Part shown: in pieces, positions 1-5,806 of the stretch
Position numbering within the stretch: position 1 is the first letter of the stretch
How the letters are laid out: each line of letters starts with the position of its first letter
From: Verrucomicrobiota bacterium
GTDB taxonomy: Bacteria; Verrucomicrobiota; Verrucomicrobiia; Limisphaerales; UBA8199
Direction: 5' to 3'
Assembly: GCA_026397855.1 (NCBI GenBank)
Contig: JAPLUA010000190.1
Span: forward strand, 1-7,541
Length of the DNA stretch: 7,541 bases
Program-made: the position numbers and the translations under genes
The notes under the pieces: generated by a model
What the model was told of the DNA's origin: nothing
The model's database searches: none
The model's input: only the letters and a program-made list of their open reading frames with translations

Positions 1-201
1 CGCGCCGCGGAGCTGCTAAACGTCGCGCCGCGCGAATGCTGGGTGATCGAGGACGCCAAGACCGGCGTCGCAGCCGGGATCGCGGCCGGAATGCAGGTGG
101 TTGCGATCACCAACACCTATCGCGCGGACGAGCTGGCGCACGCGACAAGGGTGGTTTCAACTTACAGCGAGATTGAGCAGTTGCTCCTGCCTCGCGACTG
201 A
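1..201 (+). CDS. HAD-superfamily hydrolase, beta-phosphoglucomutase/phosphatase-like (3' end only)
   Basis: The C-terminal 66 residues of a protein that begins upstream of the window, in frame 1 with TGA at 199-201. The segment VIEDAKTGVAAGIAAGM matches HAD motif IV plus the following helix of subfamily IA enzymes (beta-phosphoglucomutase, phosphoglycolate phosphatase and sugar-phosphatase relatives): the acidic pair E-D binds Mg2+, and the G-x-x-A-G-x-A-A-G-M stretch is the usual family signature. It is followed by the expected strand VVAITNTY and a short C-terminal helix (YSEIEQLLL). These enzymes are cytosolic and move or remove phosphate on small metabolites through an Asp nucleophile, which would lie in the missing N-terminal part. 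The cap domain that sets substrate specificity is also missing, so the substrate cannot be inferred. HAD membership is secure; beta-phosphoglucomutase is only one possibility. Confidence 0.85.
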   Translation, partial: RAAELLNVAPRECWVIEDAKTGVAAGIAAGMQVVAITNTYRADELAHATRVVSTYSEIEQLLLPRD

Positions 202-714
202 CCCGAACGGGTGGCAGCCAATCCGCCATCCCCCTGAAGGCTGCGCTTCGGTCGGCGAATTGGGACCAGCGTCCCAGTCCGTTCCATCTGACCGACGCGT
301 TGGTGGCAGGCTGCGGAACCCAGGCGAGGCTCACCGTAGCCTACGGCCCGCTCCCCGAGCGTTTCGCGCAGGAAGCGCAAGCTCGCTTTCCCAACACGAC
401 CAAGTTCACAGTGGATCTGCCGCCAGGCTATAAACAGGAAGGCACGACCTCTGACCGCGAACGAATCAAATCATCACAATCGCTCCCGCCAAACCGTGAT
501 CCGGGCGAATGCCCCGAGTCCCTGCGGCGGCTTGGACGGTGCAAGCCTTTGATTCCAATCCCACAATTCCGGCCATTGACGACGGCGGGTGGGGTCCGGC
601 ACTCCCAATGACGCCCGGCAGTAAGATCAACAAAGGATTTGGCTTTTCATGCCCATGTGGATTAGTTTTCGCGGCGTGAATTGTTAGGTTAGCTCGGAAA
701 CAAAGAAACTGACC
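202..714. other. Long intergenic stretch with no convincing gene
   Basis: About 513 bases separate the HAD gene from the small secreted protein. Several open frames cross it on both strands, but none has a good start, a recognisable motif or a signal peptide. The most protein-like is a + strand frame open from about 231 to 611, which includes FHLTDALVAGCGTQ near 282-323 and FPNTTKFTVDLPPGYK near 387-434 before turning into low-quality sequence; I do not recognise it. A perfect 6-bp stem with a 4-base loop (tgggac/gtccca) lies at 261-276, with no T-run after it. The last 100 bases are more AT-rich and should contain the promoter of the gene at 715, but no clear -35/-10 pair stands out. This may be decayed coding sequence or a dispersed repeat. 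Confidence 0.5.
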
Positions 715-999
715 ATGAAGAACCTCAGATCAACCTGTGCGGCAGCGGTGTGCGGGGCTATCCTGCTCGGCGTCGCCAACCTGCCTGCCGCGGAGGTGAA
801 GACTTACCCGGCCACAGGCTCGGTGATCGAACTCACCCCCACATCCATCACCATCCAGCGGGGAGACACCACGTGGGAAGTCGCCCGCAGCAAGAACACC
901 CAGGTGACCGGCAAGCTCAAAGTCGGAGCCACGGTCACCGTTCAGTACCGGATGGTCGCGGCCGAGGTCGAAGTAAAGGCCGGCAAAGGGAAGAAGTGA
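715..999 (+). CDS. Small secreted protein of unknown function (beta-barrel/DUF5666-like character)
   Basis: A 94-residue protein. The N-terminus is a clear signal peptide: Lys/Arg-containing n-region (MKNLR), a hydrophobic core (AAAVCGAILLGVA) and likely cleavage near residue 26 (LPAA|E). The mature part of about 68 residues alternates short beta-strand-like segments (TGSVIELTPTSITIQRG, TWEVARS, VGATVTVQYRM, AAEVEVKAG) and ends in a Lys-rich tail. The pattern 'G-x-V-x-x-hydrophobic ... I-x-x-G ... T-x-V-x-G-x-L-x-V-G-x-x-V-x-V' resembles small OB/SH3-like periplasmic domains such as DUF5666; this is inference from pattern only. It is probably periplasmic or extracellular. No strong ribosome binding site precedes the ATG (upstream ggaaacaaagaaactgacc). 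A gene for an outer-membrane barrel follows on the same strand after a structured leader, so the two may be co-transcribed. Real gene: likely. Function: unknown. Confidence 0.75.
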   Translation: MKNLRSTCAAAVCGAILLGVANLPAAEVKTYPATGSVIELTPTSITIQRGDTTWEVARSKNTQVTGKLKVGATVTVQYRMVAAEVEVKAGKGKK

Positions 1000-1186
1000 A
1001 ACCCTCCACGGAGGGAGGATTCGTTGAGCCATGCGGCACGGCAGGAAGCTCCTGCCCGGCTGGCGAGACAGATTTGCGTTCTGGCGGGGGCGTAGTCCGC
1101 ACTGGCTGTGCGGGCGGAAGTCGCCCGGGGAAAATCCCCACCCCCACCTGCGGCGCACTACAAACCAAAAACAAATAACCACACCT
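1000..1186 (+). promoter_or_regulatory. Hairpin-rich leader upstream of the DUF481-type gene
   Basis: This 187-base stretch has unusually dense inverted repeats. Just after the stop of the preceding gene is ccctc/gaggg (1002-1015, 4-base loop). Next is a perfect 7-bp stem ggcagga/tcctgcc with an AGC loop (1040-1056). Then come an 8-bp stem with one G-U pair at 1095-1115 (loop tggct), a 6-bp stem cgggcg/cgcccg at 1111-1127 and gggga/tcccc at 1127-1139. The third and fourth share bases 1111-1115 and so exclude each other, as in attenuators or switches. None is followed by a T-run. It matches no riboswitch class I can name. The open frame of the next gene extends back to 1031, but a signal peptide placed inside that frame argues that this stretch is untranslated. 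Confidence 0.4.
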
Positions 1187-1990
1187 ATGATAAGACTGAA
1201 GAACCTGATGATCCGTAAACACACCGGCGCCTGGCTTGGAGTTGCCGGCGCCTTACTGATGGGCTGCGCAAATGCGTCCGCTCAAACTGCGGCTGCGGCG
1301 GCCACCCCGGCGCCACCCCCGGAAACCAAAGCCTGGGTTACCACGGCGGCAGCGTCGCTCGCGCTTACCCGCGGCAACAGCGAGAACTTCCTGGTGACCC
1401 TCAGCCTGGACACCAAGCGGAAGTGGGAAAAGCAGGATGTGGGGCTGGGCATTTCCGGCGGCTACGGCGATAGCACAGTGAACGACGCTTACTCCAAGAA
1501 CACCCAGTTCCTCCAAGGGTATGGCCAATACAACCACCTGTTTACGGATCGGTTCTACGCCGGCCTGCGGCTGGATGGGCAGTATGACGGCATCGCCGGC
1601 GTGGACTATCGCTTCAAGGTCACTCCGCTGGCGGGGTATCGCTTCATCAAGAACGACAAGATGACCCTGGCGCTGGAAGCGGGGCCCTCTGCGGTATTCG
1701 AGCACTTGCAAGGCCAGACAGCGACGACCTATGCCGCGGCTCGTTTTGCCCAAACCTTCGAATACAAGATTGCCGTCGGCACCAAAGTCTGGGAAACCGT
1801 GTCCTACATTCCGCAAATTGATGACTGGGTTGGAAACTACCTGGTCAATTTGGAAGTCGGCATTGACACCGCGATCGCCAAGGGATGGAGTCTGCGGGTG
1901 GTCTTCCAGGACATGTACGCCAGCAGACCCGCCACGGGCAAGAAAGACAACGACATGCGCCTGCTAGCCGGCGTTTCCTATAAATTCTAA
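1187..1990 (+). CDS. DUF481/YdiY-like outer-membrane beta-barrel protein
   Basis: A 267-residue protein if started at ATG 1187. The in-frame ATG at 1208 (MIRKHTGAWLG) is an equally plausible start. A signal peptide is clear in either case: basic n-region, hydrophobic WLGVAGALLM and a signal-peptidase-I site ASA|Q (residues 31-33). LMGC at 24-27 would also pass as a weak lipobox, but barrel proteins are normally not lipoproteins. An Ala/Pro-rich linker (about 34-47) follows. The mature domain then shows the DUF481 hallmark of a Gly-Asn pair in the first strands (LTRGNSENFLVTLSLDTKRKW), many amphipathic beta-strands rich in Gly, Tyr and Phe, and a C-terminal strand ending in Tyr-Lys-Phe, the usual BAM-recognition type of ending. 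DUF481 proteins are outer-membrane barrels; E. coli YdiY is acid-induced and of unknown function. A strong terminator follows 26 bases downstream. Function beyond the family is unknown. Confidence 0.88.
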   Translation: MIRLKNLMIRKHTGAWLGVAGALLMGCANASAQTAAAAATPAPPPETKAWVTTAAASLALTRGNSENFLVTLSLDTKRKWEKQDVGLGISGGYGDSTVNDAYSKNTQFLQGYGQYNHLFTDRFYAGLRLDGQYDGIAGVDYRFKVTPLAGYRFIKNDKMTLALEAGPSAVFEHLQGQTATTYAAARFAQTFEYKIAVGTKVWETVSYIPQIDDWVGNYLVNLEVGIDTAIAKGWSLRVVFQDMYASRPATGKKDNDMRLLAGVSYKF

Positions 1991-2015
1991 CGAGAGCCCT
2001 TGATTCCGATGCGCG

Positions 2016-2050
2016 AAGCCGCCGCCGTTAACAATGGCGGCGGCTTTCCT
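2016..2050 (+). terminator. Intrinsic terminator after the DUF481-type gene
   Basis: A perfect 11-bp GC-rich stem (aagccgccgcc at 2016-2026 with ggcggcggctt at 2036-2046) extends inward by a G-U and two T-A pairs to about 14 bp around an AAC loop. It begins 26 bases after the stop codon. The T-run is short (ttt, then cctcc), so termination may be partial, but this is by far the strongest stem-loop in the window. It separates the secreted-protein/barrel block from the esterase-arg block. Confidence 0.75.
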
Positions 2051-2150
2051 CCGGGGCCTGAGGCTCAAATGAAAGGTTTGCTTCGCTATGGAACTGATAA
2101 CGCGTCGGGCAGGTTACAAACGGCTCACTACGGCCCTATTGGGAACACCG

Positions 2151-3449
2151 ATGGCGTTCAAGTCGGCAATCCCCAGGTTCTGTTCGCCAGCCTTCCTTTT
2201 GATGTTTGCTCTCTTTACCGCCCACCCCGTCGCCGCAGCGAGCGGATCCTTTCCAGAGCCGGCTGCCTTGTCGCCGCAGACCGGCCTGCCGGATCCGATG
2301 CTCATGCTCGATGGCCGGCGCGTTGCTTCTCGCGACCAATGGCTCAAGGAGCGTCGGCCTGAATTGAAGGCGCTCTTTCAGCACTACATGTATGGCGCCA
2401 TCCCACCCAAGCCCGCTAACCTGCAATGGAGGACGCTCGGGGAATACCATGACTTCCTGGAGGGCAAGGCAACGCTCAGGCTGGTAAGGCTGGATGCGGG
2501 ACCGACCAACGCGCCCCATATAGATCTGATGCTCGTTGTGCCGAACGCGCGCACCAATCCCGCACCCGTATTTCTCGCCATGGACTTCTGCGGCAATCAT
2601 GCCCTGACGGATGATCCGCGCGTGCCACTGACGAGCAGTTGGCTCGGCAGTTCCTGCAAGGGCTGCACAAACAACACCGCCACGGACGCCGCCCGCGGCT
2701 CGCAGGCCCGCGACTGGCCCCTCGCCGAAATCGTCCGACGCGGCTACGCGCTCGCCGCTTTTTACAGCGGGGACGCGGATCCGGATCGCAAAGAGGTCAG
2801 CGAAGGCGTTTACGCCTGGCTGGCTGGTGGCGACCCGAAGAAGAATGATCCGGCCAACCGCGGAAGCATTGCCGCCTGGGCCTGGGGGTTCCATCGTTGC
2901 GTGGATTACCTCGTGACGGACCGCGATGTGGACGCGCGGCGCATCGCCGCCCTGGGGCACTCGCGCAACGGCAAGACCGCCCTGCTCGCGGCGGCCTTCG
3001 ATGAGCGCATCGCCATGGCGTTCCCGCACCAGGCGGGCTGCGGCGGCACCGCCCCGAGCCGCAGCAAGGTCGGCGAATCGGTCAAGGCCATCAACGACCG
3101 GTTCCCGCACTGGTTCAATGCCCAATTCAAACAGTTTAACGACGCGCCAGAGCGGCTCCCCTTCGACCAGAACGGCCTGGTCGCCCTTTGCGCGCCGCGG
3201 CCGGTGCTCTTCAGCGCGGCGACCGGAGACCAATGGTCCAACCCGGCAGGCCAGTTTCAAGTCCTCCAGGCGGCGGATCCCGTCTATCGCTTCCTCGGGA
3301 CAGACGGGCTGGCCGCGAAGGAACTGCCACCCCTAAACCAGCTTATCAGCAGCCGCCTGGGCTATTATGTGCGCGAGGGAAAGCACTCGATGACGGCGGA
3401 CGACTGGACCGTCTTCATGAACTTCGCCGACAGCCAATGGCGAAAGTGA
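2151..3449 (+). CDS. Secreted CE15-like glucuronoyl esterase / alpha-beta hydrolase
   Basis: A 432-residue protein from ATG 2151. The frame is open further upstream and an ATG at 2088 would add 21 residues, but the 2151 start puts a standard signal peptide at the N-terminus (basic n-region, hydrophobic AFLLMFALF, cleavage near PVAAA). The nucleophile elbow is GHSRNGK with Ser at residue 271, the form typical of carbohydrate esterase family 15 (G-x-S-R-x-G-K). It is followed by FPHQAGCGGTAPSR, then FPHWF, LPFDQN (Asp 339), CAPRPV and the catalytic-His segment GKHSMTADDW (His 412). CE15 enzymes cleave the ester between lignin alcohols and 4-O-methyl-glucuronic acid on xylan; many homologues are annotated acetylxylan esterase. 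At the position of the Glu found in many CE15 enzymes there is Gln (residue 294), so the acid is probably Asp 339. It acts in the periplasm or outside the cell. argJ follows after 39 bases. Confidence 0.88.
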   Translation: MAFKSAIPRFCSPAFLLMFALFTAHPVAAASGSFPEPAALSPQTGLPDPMLMLDGRRVASRDQWLKERRPELKALFQHYMYGAIPPKPANLQWRTLGEYHDFLEGKATLRLVRLDAGPTNAPHIDLMLVVPNARTNPAPVFLAMDFCGNHALTDDPRVPLTSSWLGSSCKGCTNNTATDAARGSQARDWPLAEIVRRGYALAAFYSGDADPDRKEVSEGVYAWLAGGDPKKNDPANRGSIAAWAWGFHRCVDYLVTDRDVDARRIAALGHSRNGKTALLAAAFDERIAMAFPHQAGCGGTAPSRSKVGESVKAINDRFPHWFNAQFKQFNDAPERLPFDQNGLVALCAPRPVLFSAATGDQWSNPAGQFQVLQAADPVYRFLGTDGLAAKELPPLNQLISSRLGYYVREGKHSMTADDWTVFMNFADSQWRK

Positions 3450-3488
3450 GTTGGCAGGCGGCAACTAAAGCGTAAACTCTCCCTCAGA

Positions 3489-4823
3489 ATGAAAGCGAAA
3501 CTGTCTGCAATCCCAGGCTCCGTAGTCGCCCCGCAAGGCTTCAAGACGGCGGGTGTCTTCTGCGATATCAAACGCCTCGGCACCGGCAAAGGCTCGGACA
3601 AGGGGCCCAAGCGCGACCTCGCGCTCATCGTCTCTGAGGCCCCGGCGGCGGTGGCTGGCCTGTTCACCACCTGCCAGGCCTGCGCCGCGCCGGTCAAAGT
3701 CTGCCTTGAGCGCGTCCCCAAGGGCAGTGCCCGGGCAGTCGTCGTCAACTCCGGCAACGCCAACGCCTGCACCGGCAAGCAGGGCATGCGAGACGCCCGC
3801 GAGATGGTGGATTTCACCGAACGCGCGCTCGCCTTGCCGCAAGGCTCCGTCCTCGTCGGCTCCACCGGCCGCATCGGCGTCACGATGCCGATGGACAATG
3901 TTCGCGCCGGCATCATAGAAGCCGCTGTCGGCCTCGGCTCCACCGCGGCCCACGCGGCCCAGGCCGCCGAGGCCATCATGACGAGTGATACGAGGGCCAA
4001 ACAGGTGGCCGTGGAGTTTAAGCTCGGCGGCAAGACCGTGCGCATCGGCGGCATCTGCAAGGGAGCCGGCATGATCCAGCCCGGCATGAGCGACACCGGC
4101 AAGCGCCCGGCGGCCACACCGCTCCATGCCACCATGCTCTGCTTCATCACGACCGATGCCGGGATTGAGGCAAAGGTCTTGCAGACGGCACTCCATGAAG
4201 CTGTGGCGAATAGCTTCAACCGCATCACCGTGGACGGGGACATGAGCACGAACGACACCGTTCTCGTGCTGGCCAATGGCCTGGCGGGGAACCCGAAGTC
4301 CGAGCTCCAAAGTCCGAAGGCAAAGGGATTCGCCCTGTTCCAGGCTGCCCTGAGCCATGTCTGTCTTGAGCTGGCGAAAATGATCGTGCGCGACGGCGAA
4401 GGCGTGTCACGCTTCGTCACGGTGCGAGTGAACGGCGCCCGGTCCTTCGCCGATGCCGATGCCGCGGCGCGCGCCGTGGCGAACAGCGCCCTGGTAAAGA
4501 CCAGTTGGCACGGCGGCGACCCCAACTGGGGCCGCATCATCGCCGCCCTCGGCTACAGCCCCGCAACCGTTGTGGAGGACAAGGTGGATATCGGCTACAG
4601 CGCGCCCGGCAGCCACAACATCCTCTGGAGCCTCAAACGCGGCCAGCCCACCGCGGCCACGTTCAAAGCCCTCTGCGCCGCGGTTGCGCCCAGGGAATTC
4701 GATCTCCATGTGAACCTTCATCTCGGGAAGGCGAGTGCCGTCATCTATGCCGCCGACCTGACGGAAGAGTATGTGGAGTTCAACAAGGGTGATGTGAACG
4801 ATCCCGGGTCGCTGGGAGGGTGA
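3489..4823 (+). CDS. argJ: Glutamate N-acetyltransferase / ornithine acetyltransferase ArgJ
   Basis: A 444-residue cytosolic enzyme that transfers the acetyl group from N-acetylornithine to glutamate; bifunctional forms also use acetyl-CoA. Family landmarks in order: IPGSVVAPQGFKTAGV at the N-terminus, NSGNANACTG (87-96), the oxyanion-hole region GSTGRIG (124-130), KGAGMIQPGM (191-200), the self-cleavage site A214-T215 in HATML, VDGDMSTNDTVL (248-259), RDGEG (301-305), HGGDPNWGRI (341-350) and DLTEEYV (423-429). Thr 215 becomes the N-terminal nucleophile of the beta chain. Oddities: about 13 extra residues (201-213) just before the cleavage site; residues 268-279 are encoded by a heptad repeat also present downstream of the gene; and after YVEFN the tail (KGDVNDPGSLGG) departs from the usual short Y-x-[ST] type ending. 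There is no Shine-Dalgarno-like sequence before the ATG. The start is fixed by the conserved N-terminus. Confidence 0.97.
   Translation: MKAKLSAIPGSVVAPQGFKTAGVFCDIKRLGTGKGSDKGPKRDLALIVSEAPAAVAGLFTTCQACAAPVKVCLERVPKGSARAVVVNSGNANACTGKQGMRDAREMVDFTERALALPQGSVLVGSTGRIGVTMPMDNVRAGIIEAAVGLGSTAAHAAQAAEAIMTSDTRAKQVAVEFKLGGKTVRIGGICKGAGMIQPGMSDTGKRPAATPLHATMLCFITTDAGIEAKVLQTALHEAVANSFNRITVDGDMSTNDTVLVLANGLAGNPKSELQSPKAKGFALFQAALSHVCLELAKMIVRDGEGVSRFVTVRVNGARSFADADAAARAVANSALVKTSWHGGDPNWGRIIAALGYSPATVVEDKVDIGYSAPGSHNILWSLKRGQPTAATFKALCAAVAPREFDLHVNLHLGKASAVIYAADLTEEYVEFNKGDVNDPGSLGG
4290..4324 (+). repeat. Heptad repeat embedded in the argJ coding sequence
   Basis: Five consecutive 7-base units: aacccga, agtccga, gctccaa, agtccga, aggcaaa. 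They have the same unit, phase and order as the intergenic copy at 4831 (aatccga, agtccga, aatccga, aggcagg). The first 15 bases of the two copies differ at only two positions. Read in the argJ frame it encodes NPKSELQSPKA, residues 268-278, in a loop between the conserved VLVLANGLAG strand and the FQAAL helix, where ArgJ proteins vary. Relation to the intergenic copy is seen directly; insertion into argJ is inferred. Confidence 0.65.
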
Positions 4824-4830
4824 AAGAGCC

Positions 4831-4859
4831 AATCCGAAGTCCGAAATCCGAAGGCAGGA
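4831..4859 (+). repeat. Interspersed heptad repeat between argJ and the next gene
   Basis: Three tandem 7-base units aatccga, agtccga, aatccga (4831-4851), then aggcagga. It fills most of the 40-base gap between argJ and the secreted-protein gene. From general knowledge, runs of 'aatccgaa'-like heptads occur many times between genes in Limisphaerales-type Verrucomicrobiota; that memory cannot be checked here. The same motif occurs inside argJ at 4290-4324. Confidence 0.7.
4856..4859 (+). promoter_or_regulatory. Ribosome binding site supplied by the repeat end
   Basis: AGGA lies 4 bases before the ATG at 4864, with an alternative AAGG at 4851-4854, 9 bases before it. Both fall within the last unit of the heptad repeat, so the repeat appears to provide the Shine-Dalgarno-like sequence. 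It is one of the few reasonable ribosome binding sites in the window. Confidence 0.45.
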
Positions 4860-4863
4860 ACAA

Positions 4864-5790
4864 ATGAGAGCACGCGTCTTGATAACACTGGTGGTTGCCC
4901 TTTTGACCCACGGCTTCTCCCCCATCCACGCGCAAGTAAACCCTTCCGGAAGCGGCAAGCTGGCCTTCACGGCGTCCGGCACGAATGAGTTCGCGTTCGA
5001 CACCGGCGTGCTCAAAGGCAAGTTGCGCGCTGACGGCAAATCCCGGGGTCTGTCCTCGGTGGTTCACCAGCCCACGGGGATGACCCTGGATTCAAGCGTG
5101 GGCCTGTTCGGCCATTACCGCGTCTTCACCGCCAACAAGCGCTACGGCAGCGCCGCATGGGATTGGCCGAGCGAGGCGCGGCTGCGACCGGACGGCAGCG
5201 TGGAGGTCCACTGGCCATCGGCCGAAGACCGCCCCTTCGAACTGCGCGCCGTCTATCGCTGGGCCGCGCCGGATACCCTCGACCTGGAGACCAGCGTGCA
5301 AGCCAAAACCAACCTCGTGAAGTTCGAGTCCTTCCTGGCATCCTATTTCGCGGCGGGCTTCACTAACGCCAGCGTCTATGCGCTCTCGAACAGCCAGCAA
5401 TGGCTGGAACCGGCTGACAAGAGCTTTGGCGTGTGGCAGGCCTTCCCGCGCGACGATCAAGCGGTGTCCATCATTCAGGATGGGCGCTGGACCTTTCTGC
5501 CAAGCCCGGTGGATTGGGTCATCCGGCCCCACCTGGCCAGGCCGCTTGGCATTCGTCGCTGCCCGTCAAATGACTTGCAGGCGGTGATTATGTCGCACAG
5601 CCCGGACTGCTTCGCGGGGCTCACCCCGTTCAGCGCTGAACCGCATCGCTCGATGTATCTCTCCCTCTTCGGCAATGACTTGAAGGCGGGGGAATCCGCG
5701 CGGGCGCGCGCGAGGCTGGTCATCGGGACCAACCCTGCAGTCGAAGCCATTGACCGGCTCTACGCCGACTATCTGCGCCAGCGCCGTTGA
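4864..5790 (+). CDS. Secreted protein of unknown function, likely mutarotase-like beta-sandwich
   Basis: A 308-residue protein with a clear signal peptide (MRAR n-region, hydrophobic VLITLVVALL, cleavage near IHA|Q at 23-24) and no other membrane segment. The mature part is beta-rich. An early segment (FDTGVLKGKLRADGKSRGLSSV, split by turns) is followed by a conserved-looking core, GHYRVFTANKRYG then SAAWDWPSEARL, then a run of strands with acidic and aromatic residues, and near the C-terminus the segment PHRSMYLSLFGNDL followed by an Arg/Ala-rich strand. This order resembles galactose-mutarotase-like sugar-binding beta-sandwich proteins of Planctomycetota and Verrucomicrobiota. That is inference, with no catalytic residue identified. 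The gene lies 40 bases after argJ and 16 bases before argB, so it is probably co-transcribed with them although its product leaves the cytoplasm. A carbohydrate-related role would fit the nearby CE15 esterase better than arginine synthesis. Confidence 0.8.
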   Translation: MRARVLITLVVALLTHGFSPIHAQVNPSGSGKLAFTASGTNEFAFDTGVLKGKLRADGKSRGLSSVVHQPTGMTLDSSVGLFGHYRVFTANKRYGSAAWDWPSEARLRPDGSVEVHWPSAEDRPFELRAVYRWAAPDTLDLETSVQAKTNLVKFESFLASYFAAGFTNASVYALSNSQQWLEPADKSFGVWQAFPRDDQAVSIIQDGRWTFLPSPVDWVIRPHLARPLGIRRCPSNDLQAVIMSHSPDCFAGLTPFSAEPHRSMYLSLFGNDLKAGESARARARLVIGTNPAVEAIDRLYADYLRQRR

Positions 5791-5806
5791 ACGGAATACC
5801 AACCCG

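Noticed and set aside
639..667. Sigma70-like promoter (TTGGCT, 17 bases, TTAGTT) before the gene at 715
   Set aside because: The -10 candidate matches the consensus poorly and promoter rules for this phylum are not well known to me.
1031..1186. N-terminal extension of the DUF481-type protein to ATG 1031
   Set aside because: It would put 52 basic, low-quality residues before an evident signal peptide; the ATG at 1187 (or 1208) is far better.
2088..2150. N-terminal extension of the esterase to ATG 2088
   Set aside because: An AAAGG lies about 12 bases upstream, so it is not impossible, but it gives an overlong n-region before the signal-peptide core. ATG 2151 gives a standard one.
2136..3260. 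Minus-strand open frame of 374 residues opposite the CE15-like esterase
   Set aside because: The Arg/Gly/Ala/Val-rich composition is that of an antisense shadow, and the + strand gene has full catalytic motifs.
3365..4540. Long minus-strand open frames (391 and 297 residues) opposite argJ
   Set aside because: They are shadows of a GC-rich gene: no signal peptide or motif, odd composition, and argJ is certain on the + strand. One includes the reverse reading of the heptad repeat (SDFGF-like), which explains its repetitive look.
4290..4859. CRISPR array interpretation of the repeated aRtccga units
   Set aside because: The units are 7 bases and directly tandem with no spacers; one copy lies within a conserved coding sequence.
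5750..5806. TTG start at 5750 for argB
   Set aside because: It overlaps the upstream gene and adds residues with no family counterpart; ATG 5807 matches the usual N-terminal helix.
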